A stretch of DNA of 37,595 nt from assembly GCF_000150955.2 (NCBI RefSeq), contig NW_002238038.1:1-37595 (forward strand), read 5' to 3'. Shown here piece by piece: positions 29,907 through 37,595 of the stretch. The translations under genes and the position numbers were made by a program. The stretch's first letter is position 1. The number at the start of each line of letters is the position of its first letter. Source of the DNA: Phaeodactylum tricornutum CCAP 1055/1 (taxonomy: Eukaryota > Bacillariophyta > Bacillariophyceae > Surirellales > Neidiaceae). The notes beneath the pieces are model-generated. The model saw only the letters and a program-made list of their open reading frames with translations. It did not search any database and was not told where the DNA came from.

Positions 29907-30567
29907 TTGACAGCACGTCAAACCACTGCTGCTCATCCGCACAGTCGTTACTGGTAAACATCCCTTAAGTCTACTTAAGGTCGTTCTCAAATTTCCACGA
30001 GCTCCGTGAATTTTGAGAACTAAATCGCTTACATCCATTCGTGTTGTATAAGTGCCAGAGGTATCACTTAAGGTGATATTTATCGGCTTGTGTGACACAT
30101 TGTTTGAAAGCCGCTTCCCTACTCCCTCACGCTAACTGGTACCGAGGACCCACTAGTACTGCTTCAGGGTCTTGTCGGTAAGTTACTCGTGGCCTCCCTA
30201 CTTCCTCGGAGTCGCCGGTGCCGAACCCCCCTTGGAGTCTTCAGGGCTTGTCGGCAGGGCTGCTTCGTGACTACGGGTTGCTCTAGTCAGGTGAGGTAGA
30301 AATACCAATAGGCCTGAAGACCTCAGCCCTGATTCCGGTTGGGACGGACTTACTGCCCGGCTTAAAGCAGTGCGGGGGGGCTAATCAAACCCTCGTCAGT
30401 CCCCGAGGACACTACCTACGGAGGTAGAAGTGAGTGTACCAGTGCTAGCTTCGTTCACTGGTGTAGGGTCATACTAATGAAGTCCGCTATAGTATACAGC
30501 GAAGGACCCGAACCCATAAGTAGTATTTTTTGAAGAACACTCTATTGGTCCGGCTACCCAGCCCACA
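29907..30567 (+). other. Leader of element 3
   Basis: 661 nt between the candidate primer site and the gag-pol ATG. No supported frame. It contains several GC-rich short inverted stretches near 30170-30380 that could fold and serve in packaging, but this is only a possibility. Confidence 0.5.
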
Positions 30568-33500
30568 ATGGTACCTGCCACCCGGCAAATGACAAGCGAG
30601 GCTGTCTATGCACACATCTTGGATAACATTCTTTTGTTGTCCCAAGAACACCCTATCCGTCTTAGCTTCCAACAGCAGGGATACGAATCAGCCATCGACA
30701 TTCTCTCTATCTTTGAGAACGAACTCGATGCCCTCGGTTACAGGTCTCCCACGCCTATTGACGGTGTAGACAACCCACGAATCCCACTGCTCATGGCGCA
30801 TCGACAAATCCTGCGTCATTTTCTACGTTGGCAAGCATCCCTTGAACGGCAAAAGGGGAGCCCTATGAAGCCTTCGGAACTCATTGCGTTGAACAACGAA
30901 GATTTTGTTCAGTATCGTGGATCGGCACTTGGCCAGGTATCGACAACCAATAGTCCCTCGACCTTGGCTCCCACCTCAACGAGCATCACCCCTAAAGTGC
31001 GATCTGCTGCTGATGACTTCAGGCGTGGCGTTAAACGTGACAAAACGCATTATCCCGTACTCAAGGATGACAAGTACTGGGATAACTTCTACCGTTCGTT
31101 CGTGGTCACTGCCGTCTCGCATAATGTTGAAAAGGTCCTTGACCCAACTTATGCTCCTACAGAGCCCTCTGACAAAGCACTTTTCGAAGAGCAAAAGAAG
31201 TTTGTGTACTCTGCACTAGAACACACACTGCAGACAGATATGGGTAAGAACCTCGTTCGAGAACACAGCTTTGACTTCGATGCGCAAGAGGTGTTTCGTA
31301 AAGTTGTCAAACACTATACGGAATCAGCAAGTGCGAAGATCAGTTCAGCCACCACGCTTGGTTACCTAACTACGGCGAAATATGGATCCTCGTGGACAGG
31401 CACAGCAGAAGGATTTATCCTTCATTGGAAGAACCACCTTCGTATCTACCACAATACTGTACCAATGGCTGAGCAACTCCCAAAGCAACTGTGTCTTAGT
31501 CTTTTGGAGAATGCTGTCCACGATGTACCGGAACTTTGTCAAGTGAAGATCACAGCCACTCTTGACCTAGCCAAAGGAGGTAATCCTATTAGCTACGAGA
31601 GTTACCTTAGTCTTCTACTTGCTTCAGCGTCACTCTACGATAAAGGAAACAACTTCTCTAATTCCCGTAGTCCCAAAGAAAAGCGTAGTATTCATTCTAC
31701 TGATCTTTCTTACCATCCTACAGACTTTGACATTGATCAGGATGTTAACTACGATATTGACTTGTCACCTTCCGTGCTCTACGAAGCCAATGCGCATGCC
31801 CGTGGGGAGAATCGTACTAATAACCGACATTATAGTACGCCCACTAACCGTGAGCGACCTTATATCCCTAGAGATATGTGGAACCAGCTCTCAGATGATG
31901 CTAAGGCTATACTTCAGGGATTGGCTGCCCCAGCTAAGGTTCCCCCGGTTAGTAATGGATCGGCACGTCCCTTGATGGCGCATGTACATGCAACTGGCAC
32001 TCGCGACGAAGCCCCGGACGACAACAATGGAACTCCCGTGGATACCTTTCATGATTGTGCACCAGAAACGGAACTCCTAGCACATCTATCTGATCGGGTT
32101 GGGCGTATGGACCCAGGCGACATACGTAAGGTACTTGCAGCGTCACGCAACACCGTATCGACGGGTTCTCTCCGTCCTCATGGTACCACCAAGTCACTTC
32201 AGTCAAATGTGTTACAGTACCAAGTCTCCCGACACACCGTACAAAATACCACATCTGCACTTGTCGATCGCGGTGCCAACGGTGGACTTGCGGGGAGTGA
32301 TGTTACCGTACTGCACAAAACTGGACGTTCAGCCAACATAACCGGTATAAATGAACATACCTTGTCCAATCTAGACATTGTCACGGCTGCCGGTCTTGTC
32401 GAATCGCAACGAGGGCCCATTGTTGTTATCATGCATCAATACGCGCATCTTGGTAAAGGTAAAACCATCCATTCCAGCGCCCAACTTGAACATTACCACA
32501 ATCGTGTTCAAGATCGTTCTCGTACCGTGGGAGGCAACCAACGTATCGTTACCCTGGATGATTACATCATCCCACTAAACATACGACAGGGTCTTCCGTA
32601 CATGGATATGCGCGCACCCACCAGTCATGAACTTCATTCCCTTCCCCATGTTGTTCTTACTTCTGACGTTGACTGGGACCCATCAGTTCTCGACAACGAA
32701 ATCGACATGAAGGCTGAATGGCATACCGACATCCATGACTTACCTGGCATGCCATATATTGAGCCACGATTTGACGATCTCGGCCAATACATGCACCGGC
32801 ACGTTGCCATCTGTGATTCTCAACGTCACGATGCTCTCGACCGTATACTTACGTGTAACAAGCATGCTGTCCAACGCAATGAACATGATTATGATGCCCT
32901 CCGTCCTTGCCTGGCATGGGTCTCCAGTGATACCGTTCGCAAAACCATTTTTGCAACCACTCAATATGCGCGTGAGGTCTATAACGCACCTCTACGTAAA
33001 CATTTCAAGTCTCGTTTCCCGGCTTTAAATGTCCATCGACGCAATGAGGCCGTTGCCACAGATACAATCTGGTCCGACACCCCTGCCGTCGACAACGGAG
33101 CAAAGTATGCGCAACTCTTTGTAGGAAGACGTTCCCTCGTCACTGACGTCTACCCCATGAAAACCGACAAAGAATTTGTCAACGCCCTAGAGGATCATAT
33201 CCGCTACCGTGGGGCCATGGATAAGCTCATCAGCGACCGTGCTCAAGCTGAGATCAGTAAAAAGGTTACTGACATTACACGGGCTTACCACATTGACCAG
33301 TGGCAAAGCGAACCACATCATCAACACCAGAACTTCGCTGAACGACGCATCGCTACCATTGAGGCCAACACGAACAACGTTCTCAATAAAACGGGCGCGC
33401 CCAATTCTACCTGGTTACTCTGTGTTACTTACATATGCTATGTATTTAACCATCTTGCGCACGAATCTCTAGATAATAGAACTCCGTTGGAAATTCTCGA

Positions 33501-36306
33501 CGGATCGACCCCTGATATCAGTGTTCTCCTCCAGTTCTCTTTCTGGGAACCTGTTTGTTATAGGATCGAAGATGCCACCTTCCCGTCCGATGGTACCGAA
33601 AAACGTGGTCGTTTCGTCGGCATCGCAGATTCTGTAGGTGACGCTCTCACCTATAAGATCCTTACCGAAGACACCAACCGCATCCTATTCCGTTCTAGTG
33701 TGCGATCCGCGTCTGTCCCATCTGAAACCAACCTCCGTCTTGCGACACAGGATGGGGAGAGTATTTCTAAGCCCATCAACTTTATCAAGTCGCGTAGAAC
33801 AGAAAATCAAAATTCCTATGCCTTGAAGGAGCTACCTGGTTTCACTCCCGACGATCTCATCGGTCGCACGTTTCTCACGGATTCACACGATAATGGAGAA
33901 CGTTTTCGAGCTCGTCTCACCCGAAAAATCATTGACCCAGACAAACCTTCTGATGTGAATTTTCTTGTGGAAATAAATGATGGTGAATACGACGAAATTC
34001 TAGCGTACAACGAAATTCTAGATAAACTCGAGACGGATCTAGACAAAGAACTTCACGATACTGACCGTAAATGGAGTTTCAAGGACATTGTGGCGCACAA
34101 AGGACCTCTTTTCCCTAACGACAAGAACTACAAAGGATCTAGATTCAATGTACTTGTAAACTGGGAAACTGGGGAGTCTACGTATGAACCCCTAGACGTT
34201 ATCCGGGCCGACGATCCTGTTACATGCGCTACCTATGCTAAACAACAGGGCCTCCTAGATACACCAGGTTGGAAACAGTTCAAGCGCCTTGCAATCAGAA
34301 ATGTTACATTCCAACGACTTGCACACCAAGCCCGGCTTCATAATGGTCGACGCGCTCCCGTACTGAAGTTCGGATATCAGATCCCTCGTGACCACAAAGA
34401 GGCAGTCAGCATTGATAATGGCAACGGAAATAGTAAATGGCAAGACGCTGAGAGTACCGAGAGAGCACAATTGCACGAGTACGACACCTTCATTGATAAA
34501 GGCAAGGCCACTATCCGAGGTCAACATGTTGAGAACGCACCTGAGGGATACAAGAAGATCCGTATCCATACCGTACATGATGTCAAGCATGATGGCAGAC
34601 ACAAGGCCAGGATGGTGGCAGGTGGTCACATAACCCCAGTACCAAATGAGAGTGTCTATTCAGGAGTCGTTTCACTCAGAAGCCTTCGAATTGTCATATT
34701 CCTAGCTGAGCTCAACAACCTAAAGCTGTGGGGAGCTGACATAGGAAACGCGTATCTTGAGGCCAAGACCAAGGAGAAGGTCTTCGTAGTCGCCGGTCCA
34801 GAGTTTGCAGACCTTGAAGGACATATCCTGGTGATTAACAAGGCCCTGTACGGACTCAGGAGTAGCGGATTGCGCTGGCACGAGCGTTTTGCGGATACCC
34901 TTCGAGACCTTGGTTTCACGGCAAGCAAAGCTGACTCCGATGTATGGATGAGGGAGAATTCCGGTGTGTATGAGTATATTGCTGTGTATATTGATGACAT
35001 TGCAGTGGCAGCCCATGATCCAGAGCACATCATGTGCCAACTCAAGGAGACGCACAAATACAAACTCAAGGGAGTTGGACCGTTGGATTATCACCTAGGA
35101 TGTACGTTCGAACGTGATAAGGATGGTACCCTGTACTATCACCCCAAGAAGTACATCGCTTGTGTGATGGAACAATACGAACGAATGTACGATGAGCAGC
35201 CCAAGATGTTTGTATCGCCTTTGGAAAAGGGGGACCACCCGGAGTTAGACTCCACCTCTGAACTCGACGACCATGGGATCAAACAGTATCAATCCCTCAT
35301 CGGTAGTTTACAGTGGCTTATCACCCTCGGTCGCTTCGATATAGCTACTGCTGTCATGAGTATGTCGCGGTTCCGTGTTGCGCCTCGCGAGGGCCACCTA
35401 GATCGACTCAAAAGGATCTATGGTTACTTAAGGAAGATGAAAGCAGGTGCTATACGGGTCCGTACTGATGAACCGGATTACTCGATGTTACCCAAGAAAG
35501 TACATAGCTGGGCAACATCCGTATATGGTAATGTCAAGGAACTCATACCTGGCAACGCTCCTACGCCTCTGGGAAAACACGTCACACTCACTTGTTATGT
35601 GGATGCCAATCTCTACCATGATATGATCACTGGTCGATCGGTTACGGGTGTCCTGCATCTCATCAATCAAACCCCTTTTGAATGGTATTCCAAGCGACAG
35701 GCTACGGTTGAAACCGCCACATATGGATCTGAGTTTGTCGCAGCGCGCATTGCTGTTGAACAAATCATGGACATATGTACTACAATGCGCTACCTTGGAG
35801 TTCCTATCACGGGGAAGTCAGTGTTGTTTGGAGATAATCAGTCAGTGATTACTAGCTCAACGGAATCCCAGTCCCCACTCAACAAGCGACACAACGCTCT
35901 TTCTTACCACAGAGTACGAGAGGCTATTGCAGCTGGTGTTGTTGAGTTCCACAAGATCCTGGGAGCAGATAATGTTGCAGATGTTCTCAGTAAACATTGG
36001 GGATTCCAACAAGCGTGGCCCGTATTGAAGCCCCTCCTTTTCTGGCAAGGCGATACGTCAAAATGTGAGGTAAAGTTTTCGAATACATCAAGACAGGCCG
36101 ATGGGGAGTGTTACGGTTTACACCATCGCGACATGTCCGTGCGACAGGTAAAAGATACCAACAGGAACGTGGGTGGTGATCATGTTGGGGATGGCAATGG
36201 AACCGTTGAATTTGTGTTGGCCTTATTGTATGACACGATGTATTCGCGGGATGACTATGGGAATCCTTTGGAAGAGGATACAGGAAAGGATTATACAAAT
36301 GAATGA
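30568..36306 (+). CDS. Gag-Pol polyprotein of element 3 (1,912 aa)
   Basis: One uninterrupted frame from ATG at 30568 to TGA at 36304. Residues 1 to about 450 are Gag-like, with no CCHC knuckle seen. The protease region holds LVDRGANGG (Asp567), where Arg replaces the usual Ser/Thr after the catalytic Asp. Integrase has Asp832 (ATDTIW), Asp890 (ISDRAQ) and Glu925 (FAERRI), a DD(34)E layout, again without an obvious HHCC finger. RT carries LYGLRSSGLRWHERF and the active site YIDD at 1474-1477. RNase H has Asp1679 (YVDANLYHD), Glu1722 (GSEFVAAR) and Asp1756 (FGDNQS). Codon 1848 coincides with the first base of the 3' LTR, so the last 65 residues are LTR-encoded. It should give a reverse-transcribing, integrating particle in the cell. 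Confidence 0.95.
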   Translation: MVPATRQMTSEAVYAHILDNILLLSQEHPIRLSFQQQGYESAIDILSIFENELDALGYRSPTPIDGVDNPRIPLLMAHRQILRHFLRWQASLERQKGSPMKPSELIALNNEDFVQYRGSALGQVSTTNSPSTLAPTSTSITPKVRSAADDFRRGVKRDKTHYPVLKDDKYWDNFYRSFVVTAVSHNVEKVLDPTYAPTEPSDKALFEEQKKFVYSALEHTLQTDMGKNLVREHSFDFDAQEVFRKVVKHYTESASAKISSATTLGYLTTAKYGSSWTGTAEGFILHWKNHLRIYHNTVPMAEQLPKQLCLSLLENAVHDVPELCQVKITATLDLAKGGNPISYESYLSLLLASASLYDKGNNFSNSRSPKEKRSIHSTDLSYHPTDFDIDQDVNYDIDLSPSVLYEANAHARGENRTNNRHYSTPTNRERPYIPRDMWNQLSDDAKAILQGLAAPAKVPPVSNGSARPLMAHVHATGTRDEAPDDNNGTPVDTFHDCAPETELLAHLSDRVGRMDPGDIRKVLAASRNTVSTGSLRPHGTTKSLQSNVLQYQVSRHTVQNTTSALVDRGANGGLAGSDVTVLHKTGRSANITGINEHTLSNLDIVTAAGLVESQRGPIVVIMHQYAHLGKGKTIHSSAQLEHYHNRVQDRSRTVGGNQRIVTLDDYIIPLNIRQGLPYMDMRAPTSHELHSLPHVVLTSDVDWDPSVLDNEIDMKAEWHTDIHDLPGMPYIEPRFDDLGQYMHRHVAICDSQRHDALDRILTCNKHAVQRNEHDYDALRPCLAWVSSDTVRKTIFATTQYAREVYNAPLRKHFKSRFPALNVHRRNEAVATDTIWSDTPAVDNGAKYAQLFVGRRSLVTDVYPMKTDKEFVNALEDHIRYRGAMDKLISDRAQAEISKKVTDITRAYHIDQWQSEPHHQHQNFAERRIATIEANTNNVLNKTGAPNSTWLLCVTYICYVFNHLAHESLDNRTPLEILDGSTPDISVLLQFSFWEPVCYRIEDATFPSDGTEKRGRFVGIADSVGDALTYKILTEDTNRILFRSSVRSASVPSETNLRLATQDGESISKPINFIKSRRTENQNSYALKELPGFTPDDLIGRTFLTDSHDNGERFRARLTRKIIDPDKPSDVNFLVEINDGEYDEILAYNEILDKLETDLDKELHDTDRKWSFKDIVAHKGPLFPNDKNYKGSRFNVLVNWETGESTYEPLDVIRADDPVTCATYAKQQGLLDTPGWKQFKRLAIRNVTFQRLAHQARLHNGRRAPVLKFGYQIPRDHKEAVSIDNGNGNSKWQDAESTERAQLHEYDTFIDKGKATIRGQHVENAPEGYKKIRIHTVHDVKHDGRHKARMVAGGHITPVPNESVYSGVVSLRSLRIVIFLAELNNLKLWGADIGNAYLEAKTKEKVFVVAGPEFADLEGHILVINKALYGLRSSGLRWHERFADTLRDLGFTASKADSDVWMRENSGVYEYIAVYIDDIAVAAHDPEHIMCQLKETHKYKLKGVGPLDYHLGCTFERDKDGTLYYHPKKYIACVMEQYERMYDEQPKMFVSPLEKGDHPELDSTSELDDHGIKQYQSLIGSLQWLITLGRFDIATAVMSMSRFRVAPREGHLDRLKRIYGYLRKMKAGAIRVRTDEPDYSMLPKKVHSWATSVYGNVKELIPGNAPTPLGKHVTLTCYVDANLYHDMITGRSVTGVLHLINQTPFEWYSKRQATVETATYGSEFVAARIAVEQIMDICTTMRYLGVPITGKSVLFGDNQSVITSSTESQSPLNKRHNALSYHRVREAIAAGVVEFHKILGADNVADVLSKHWGFQQAWPVLKPLLFWQGDTSKCEVKFSNTSRQADGECYGLHHRDMSVRQVKDTNRNVGGDHVGDGNGTVEFVLALLYDTMYSRDDYGNPLEEDTGKDYTNE
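36101..36108 (+). promoter_or_regulatory. Polypurine tract of element 3
   Basis: The purine-rich ATGGGGAG directly precedes the 3' LTR start TGTTACGG, the place where plus-strand DNA synthesis is primed. GTGGGGAG occupies the same place in element A. It lies within the gag-pol frame. Confidence 0.75.
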
Positions 36307-36724
36307 TAGGATCCAGTCCCACGAATTATGAGGGAGTAATCAAGGAGGAATGAATACTCGCTACAAGATTCTGTGTGGGATTTATATTTAGAAGAAGAAG
36401 ACTTGTACATGTGAGTAAGATTATCTGGAACATGGTAACGGCAGTCCAGTGAACTGGACCTCCCTAGCCTGATGGACTAGTAGTAGAATAATCTTCCTCT
36501 CATTGTTTTAGAAAGTCATTGATCCAAATATTGCATTAGCATAGGTCCTCGTATCCGCTGTCTAACCCGTGGGGAGCGTCGTAAGCGAGTTGAGTTTTAC
36601 AGTCCCTAGGCTCGCTTAGGTGTATCGCAGGTCGTTCGTAATAACGCCCAACCTTCGTTTACCAGACCTTGTTGACACAGCGTTTTCCTGTCCTACGTAC
36701 GTACATTGGTTGTACTACGTAACA
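36109..36724 (+). repeat. 3' LTR of element 3 (616 bp)
   Basis: Same length as the 5' LTR. Differences are at 36231, 36297, 36312, 36404, 36421 and 36673, where this copy has T or A and the 5' copy has C or G. Confidence 0.97.
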
Positions 36725-36729
36725 GCCTG
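36725..36729. repeat. Target duplication GCCTG, right copy (element 3)
   Basis: Matches 29275-29279; together they mark the insertion point inside gag of element 2. Confidence 0.97.
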
Positions 36730-37595
36730 AATCCGTTTCAAAAATTTCCGAACTTTTGCAGCCTCTGTCAATGGCTCTCCAAACTCTTCTAGATCTGTAT
36801 GAGCTTGCTGATGAATCTCAGCAAAACATTCGAAAGTAAAGTTACGACGCTCTCCGTTGTAGAACTTTGACTCAAGATCACCTTCAGCACGTGTCATAAT
36901 CTTCGACTGATTAGTCGGTCCCAAATAATGCGAGCGAAGTGCAAACCAAGCCGCACGACCATTACGAGCTCGAGCATAAGCCGACACCCAGCTCCAAGTA
37001 GGACCACCATGAGTACAAACGCGAATAATAGACCACACTTGAGCATTATCTGCTGCATAGGACTCTTCTTCATGCGGACATCGCGCTATCATTTCTTCAA
37101 ACGCATCTTGATAGTTGTTATCCGGACCTTCAGGAACTTCTTCATCTTCACGAATGACATAAGCCAATGGAACTCCCGTTGTTCCTCGAATTTGAAGCAA
37201 ATATTCCGCAATATTTTCAAAGGCATCACGGATCTTCTTCAGGTCTTCAATTTGTCCAGGAGCAACAAGGTCTTTTGCTAACTCTTTGTCTTCCTTCTCA
37301 CGCTTCTTGATCTCGATCATTGAGAAAATACGCGCCGCATTGAACTGAGCCGGATAAGGCCGAGAAGTGCGCTTGAGGGGACGAACATAGTAAGCCAACA
37401 ACACAAGACGCTCCTCCGCAGTAGGTGAAATTGCTACACCATTGCGAGGAATCATTGCCGGGGCTCCAGGTTGTTCTGCGTTAGGATTCGGAAGTGTACC
37501 CCCTGGACGACGGATGTTCTTACACATGTCCTTGATGAAATCATCCGTTGCGATCTCGAAAACATCCATAGACGTAATCGAATCCGTGATAGCAT
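36725..37595 (-). pseudogene. Gag N-terminal part of element 2 (runs off the window)
   Basis: The frame is open from the window edge (AITDSITSMDVFEIATDD) to the element 3 junction, closely matching the element 1 Gag. It shows FENIAEYLLQIRGTT, the intact form of the region frameshifted in element 1. The true start codon lies outside the window, about 40 codons upstream by comparison with element 1. Cut by element 3 after RKFLKRIQA, it can no longer be joined to the rest except by precise excision. Confidence 0.9.

Larger units (their letters stand above)
29280..36724 (+). mobile_element. Element 3: complete, apparently intact Ty1/copia retrotransposon
   Basis: 7,445 bp with two 616-bp LTRs (29280-29895 and 36109-36724), both TGTTACG...CGTAACA, differing at six sites. 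GCCTG duplications flank it. Order: 5' LTR, candidate primer site, 672-nt leader, a single 1,912-codon gag-pol frame, purine run GATGGGGAG, 3' LTR. Integrase precedes RT, so it is Ty1/copia. It interrupts gag of element 2 in the opposite orientation, so it is the younger insertion. Nothing in the sequence disables it; LTR divergence is about 1%. Confidence 0.97.
24438..37595 (-). mobile_element. Element 2: copia retrotransposon, split by element 3, running off the window
   Basis: The 3' LTR is at 24438-24586 (149 bp). Then, on the minus strand reading right to left, come gag (from beyond 37595), the insertion of element 3, rest of gag, protease, integrase, RT and RNase H. Bases 29275-36729 are the nested element plus one copy of the GCCTG duplication; when they are ignored the gag frame is continuous (RKFLKRIQA then SFLNSAIATV). 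It is a close relative of element 1 with the same domain order, the same LTR ends (TAGAAAA/TTTTCTA) and a diverged LTR. The 5' LTR is outside the window. Two small deletions break pol. Confidence 0.93.

Overview
This window is a chromosome end from a eukaryote, most likely a pennate diatom such as Phaeodactylum tricornutum. The organism call is an inference from four things: TTAGGG-type telomere repeats (read here as CCCTAA) at base 1, abundant Ty1/copia-like elements of the kind described in diatoms as CoDi, a secreted protein with a PTxxPT-rich stalk, and compact intron-poor genes. No prokaryotic features were seen.

Layout. Bases 1-237 are telomere. They abut, with no spacer, a 5'-truncated and decayed copia element (element A, + strand, 238 to about 3008). 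Element 1 (3395-10095, minus strand) is a complete copia element with 152-bp LTRs and a 4-bp target duplication. It lies 14 bp downstream of the stop codon of a secreted seven-bladed beta-propeller gene (10114-11511, minus). From 12.0 to 17.4 kb there is a scrapyard: direct repeats, an LTR plus leader of an element-1 relative fused head-on to an integrase fragment, minisatellites, a 3' end of an element-2-type copia in inverted orientation, and a decayed gene of unknown family. A single-copy acidic protein gene with three copies of a short SW-EK motif occupies 17790-19151 (+). From 19.2 to 24.4 kb the DNA is mostly non-coding, with a solo LTR (21452-22001, 5-bp duplication), a diverged LTR remnant, and a pseudogene of a tandem-AAA ATPase (22640-24190, minus).

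From 24438 to the end lies element 2 (minus strand, related to element 1). It is split inside gag by element 3 (29280-36724, + strand). Element 3 is structurally complete: 616-bp LTRs, a 5-bp GCCTG target duplication, and one uninterrupted 1,912-codon gag-pol frame. It is the best candidate in the window for a recently active autonomous element.

How the parts relate. Only two ordinary host genes look intact (the propeller protein and the SW-EK repeat protein). Everything else is retrotransposon insertion, deletion and telomere healing. The points most worth follow-up are: gag-pol frames that run into the 3' LTR in two families; a candidate half-tRNA-Asn primer site in element 3; non-TG/CA LTR ends with a 4-bp duplication in elements 1 and 2; unusual protease and Gag motifs; a one-directional C-to-T difference between LTR pairs; and telomere repeats placed directly on a retroelement coding region.
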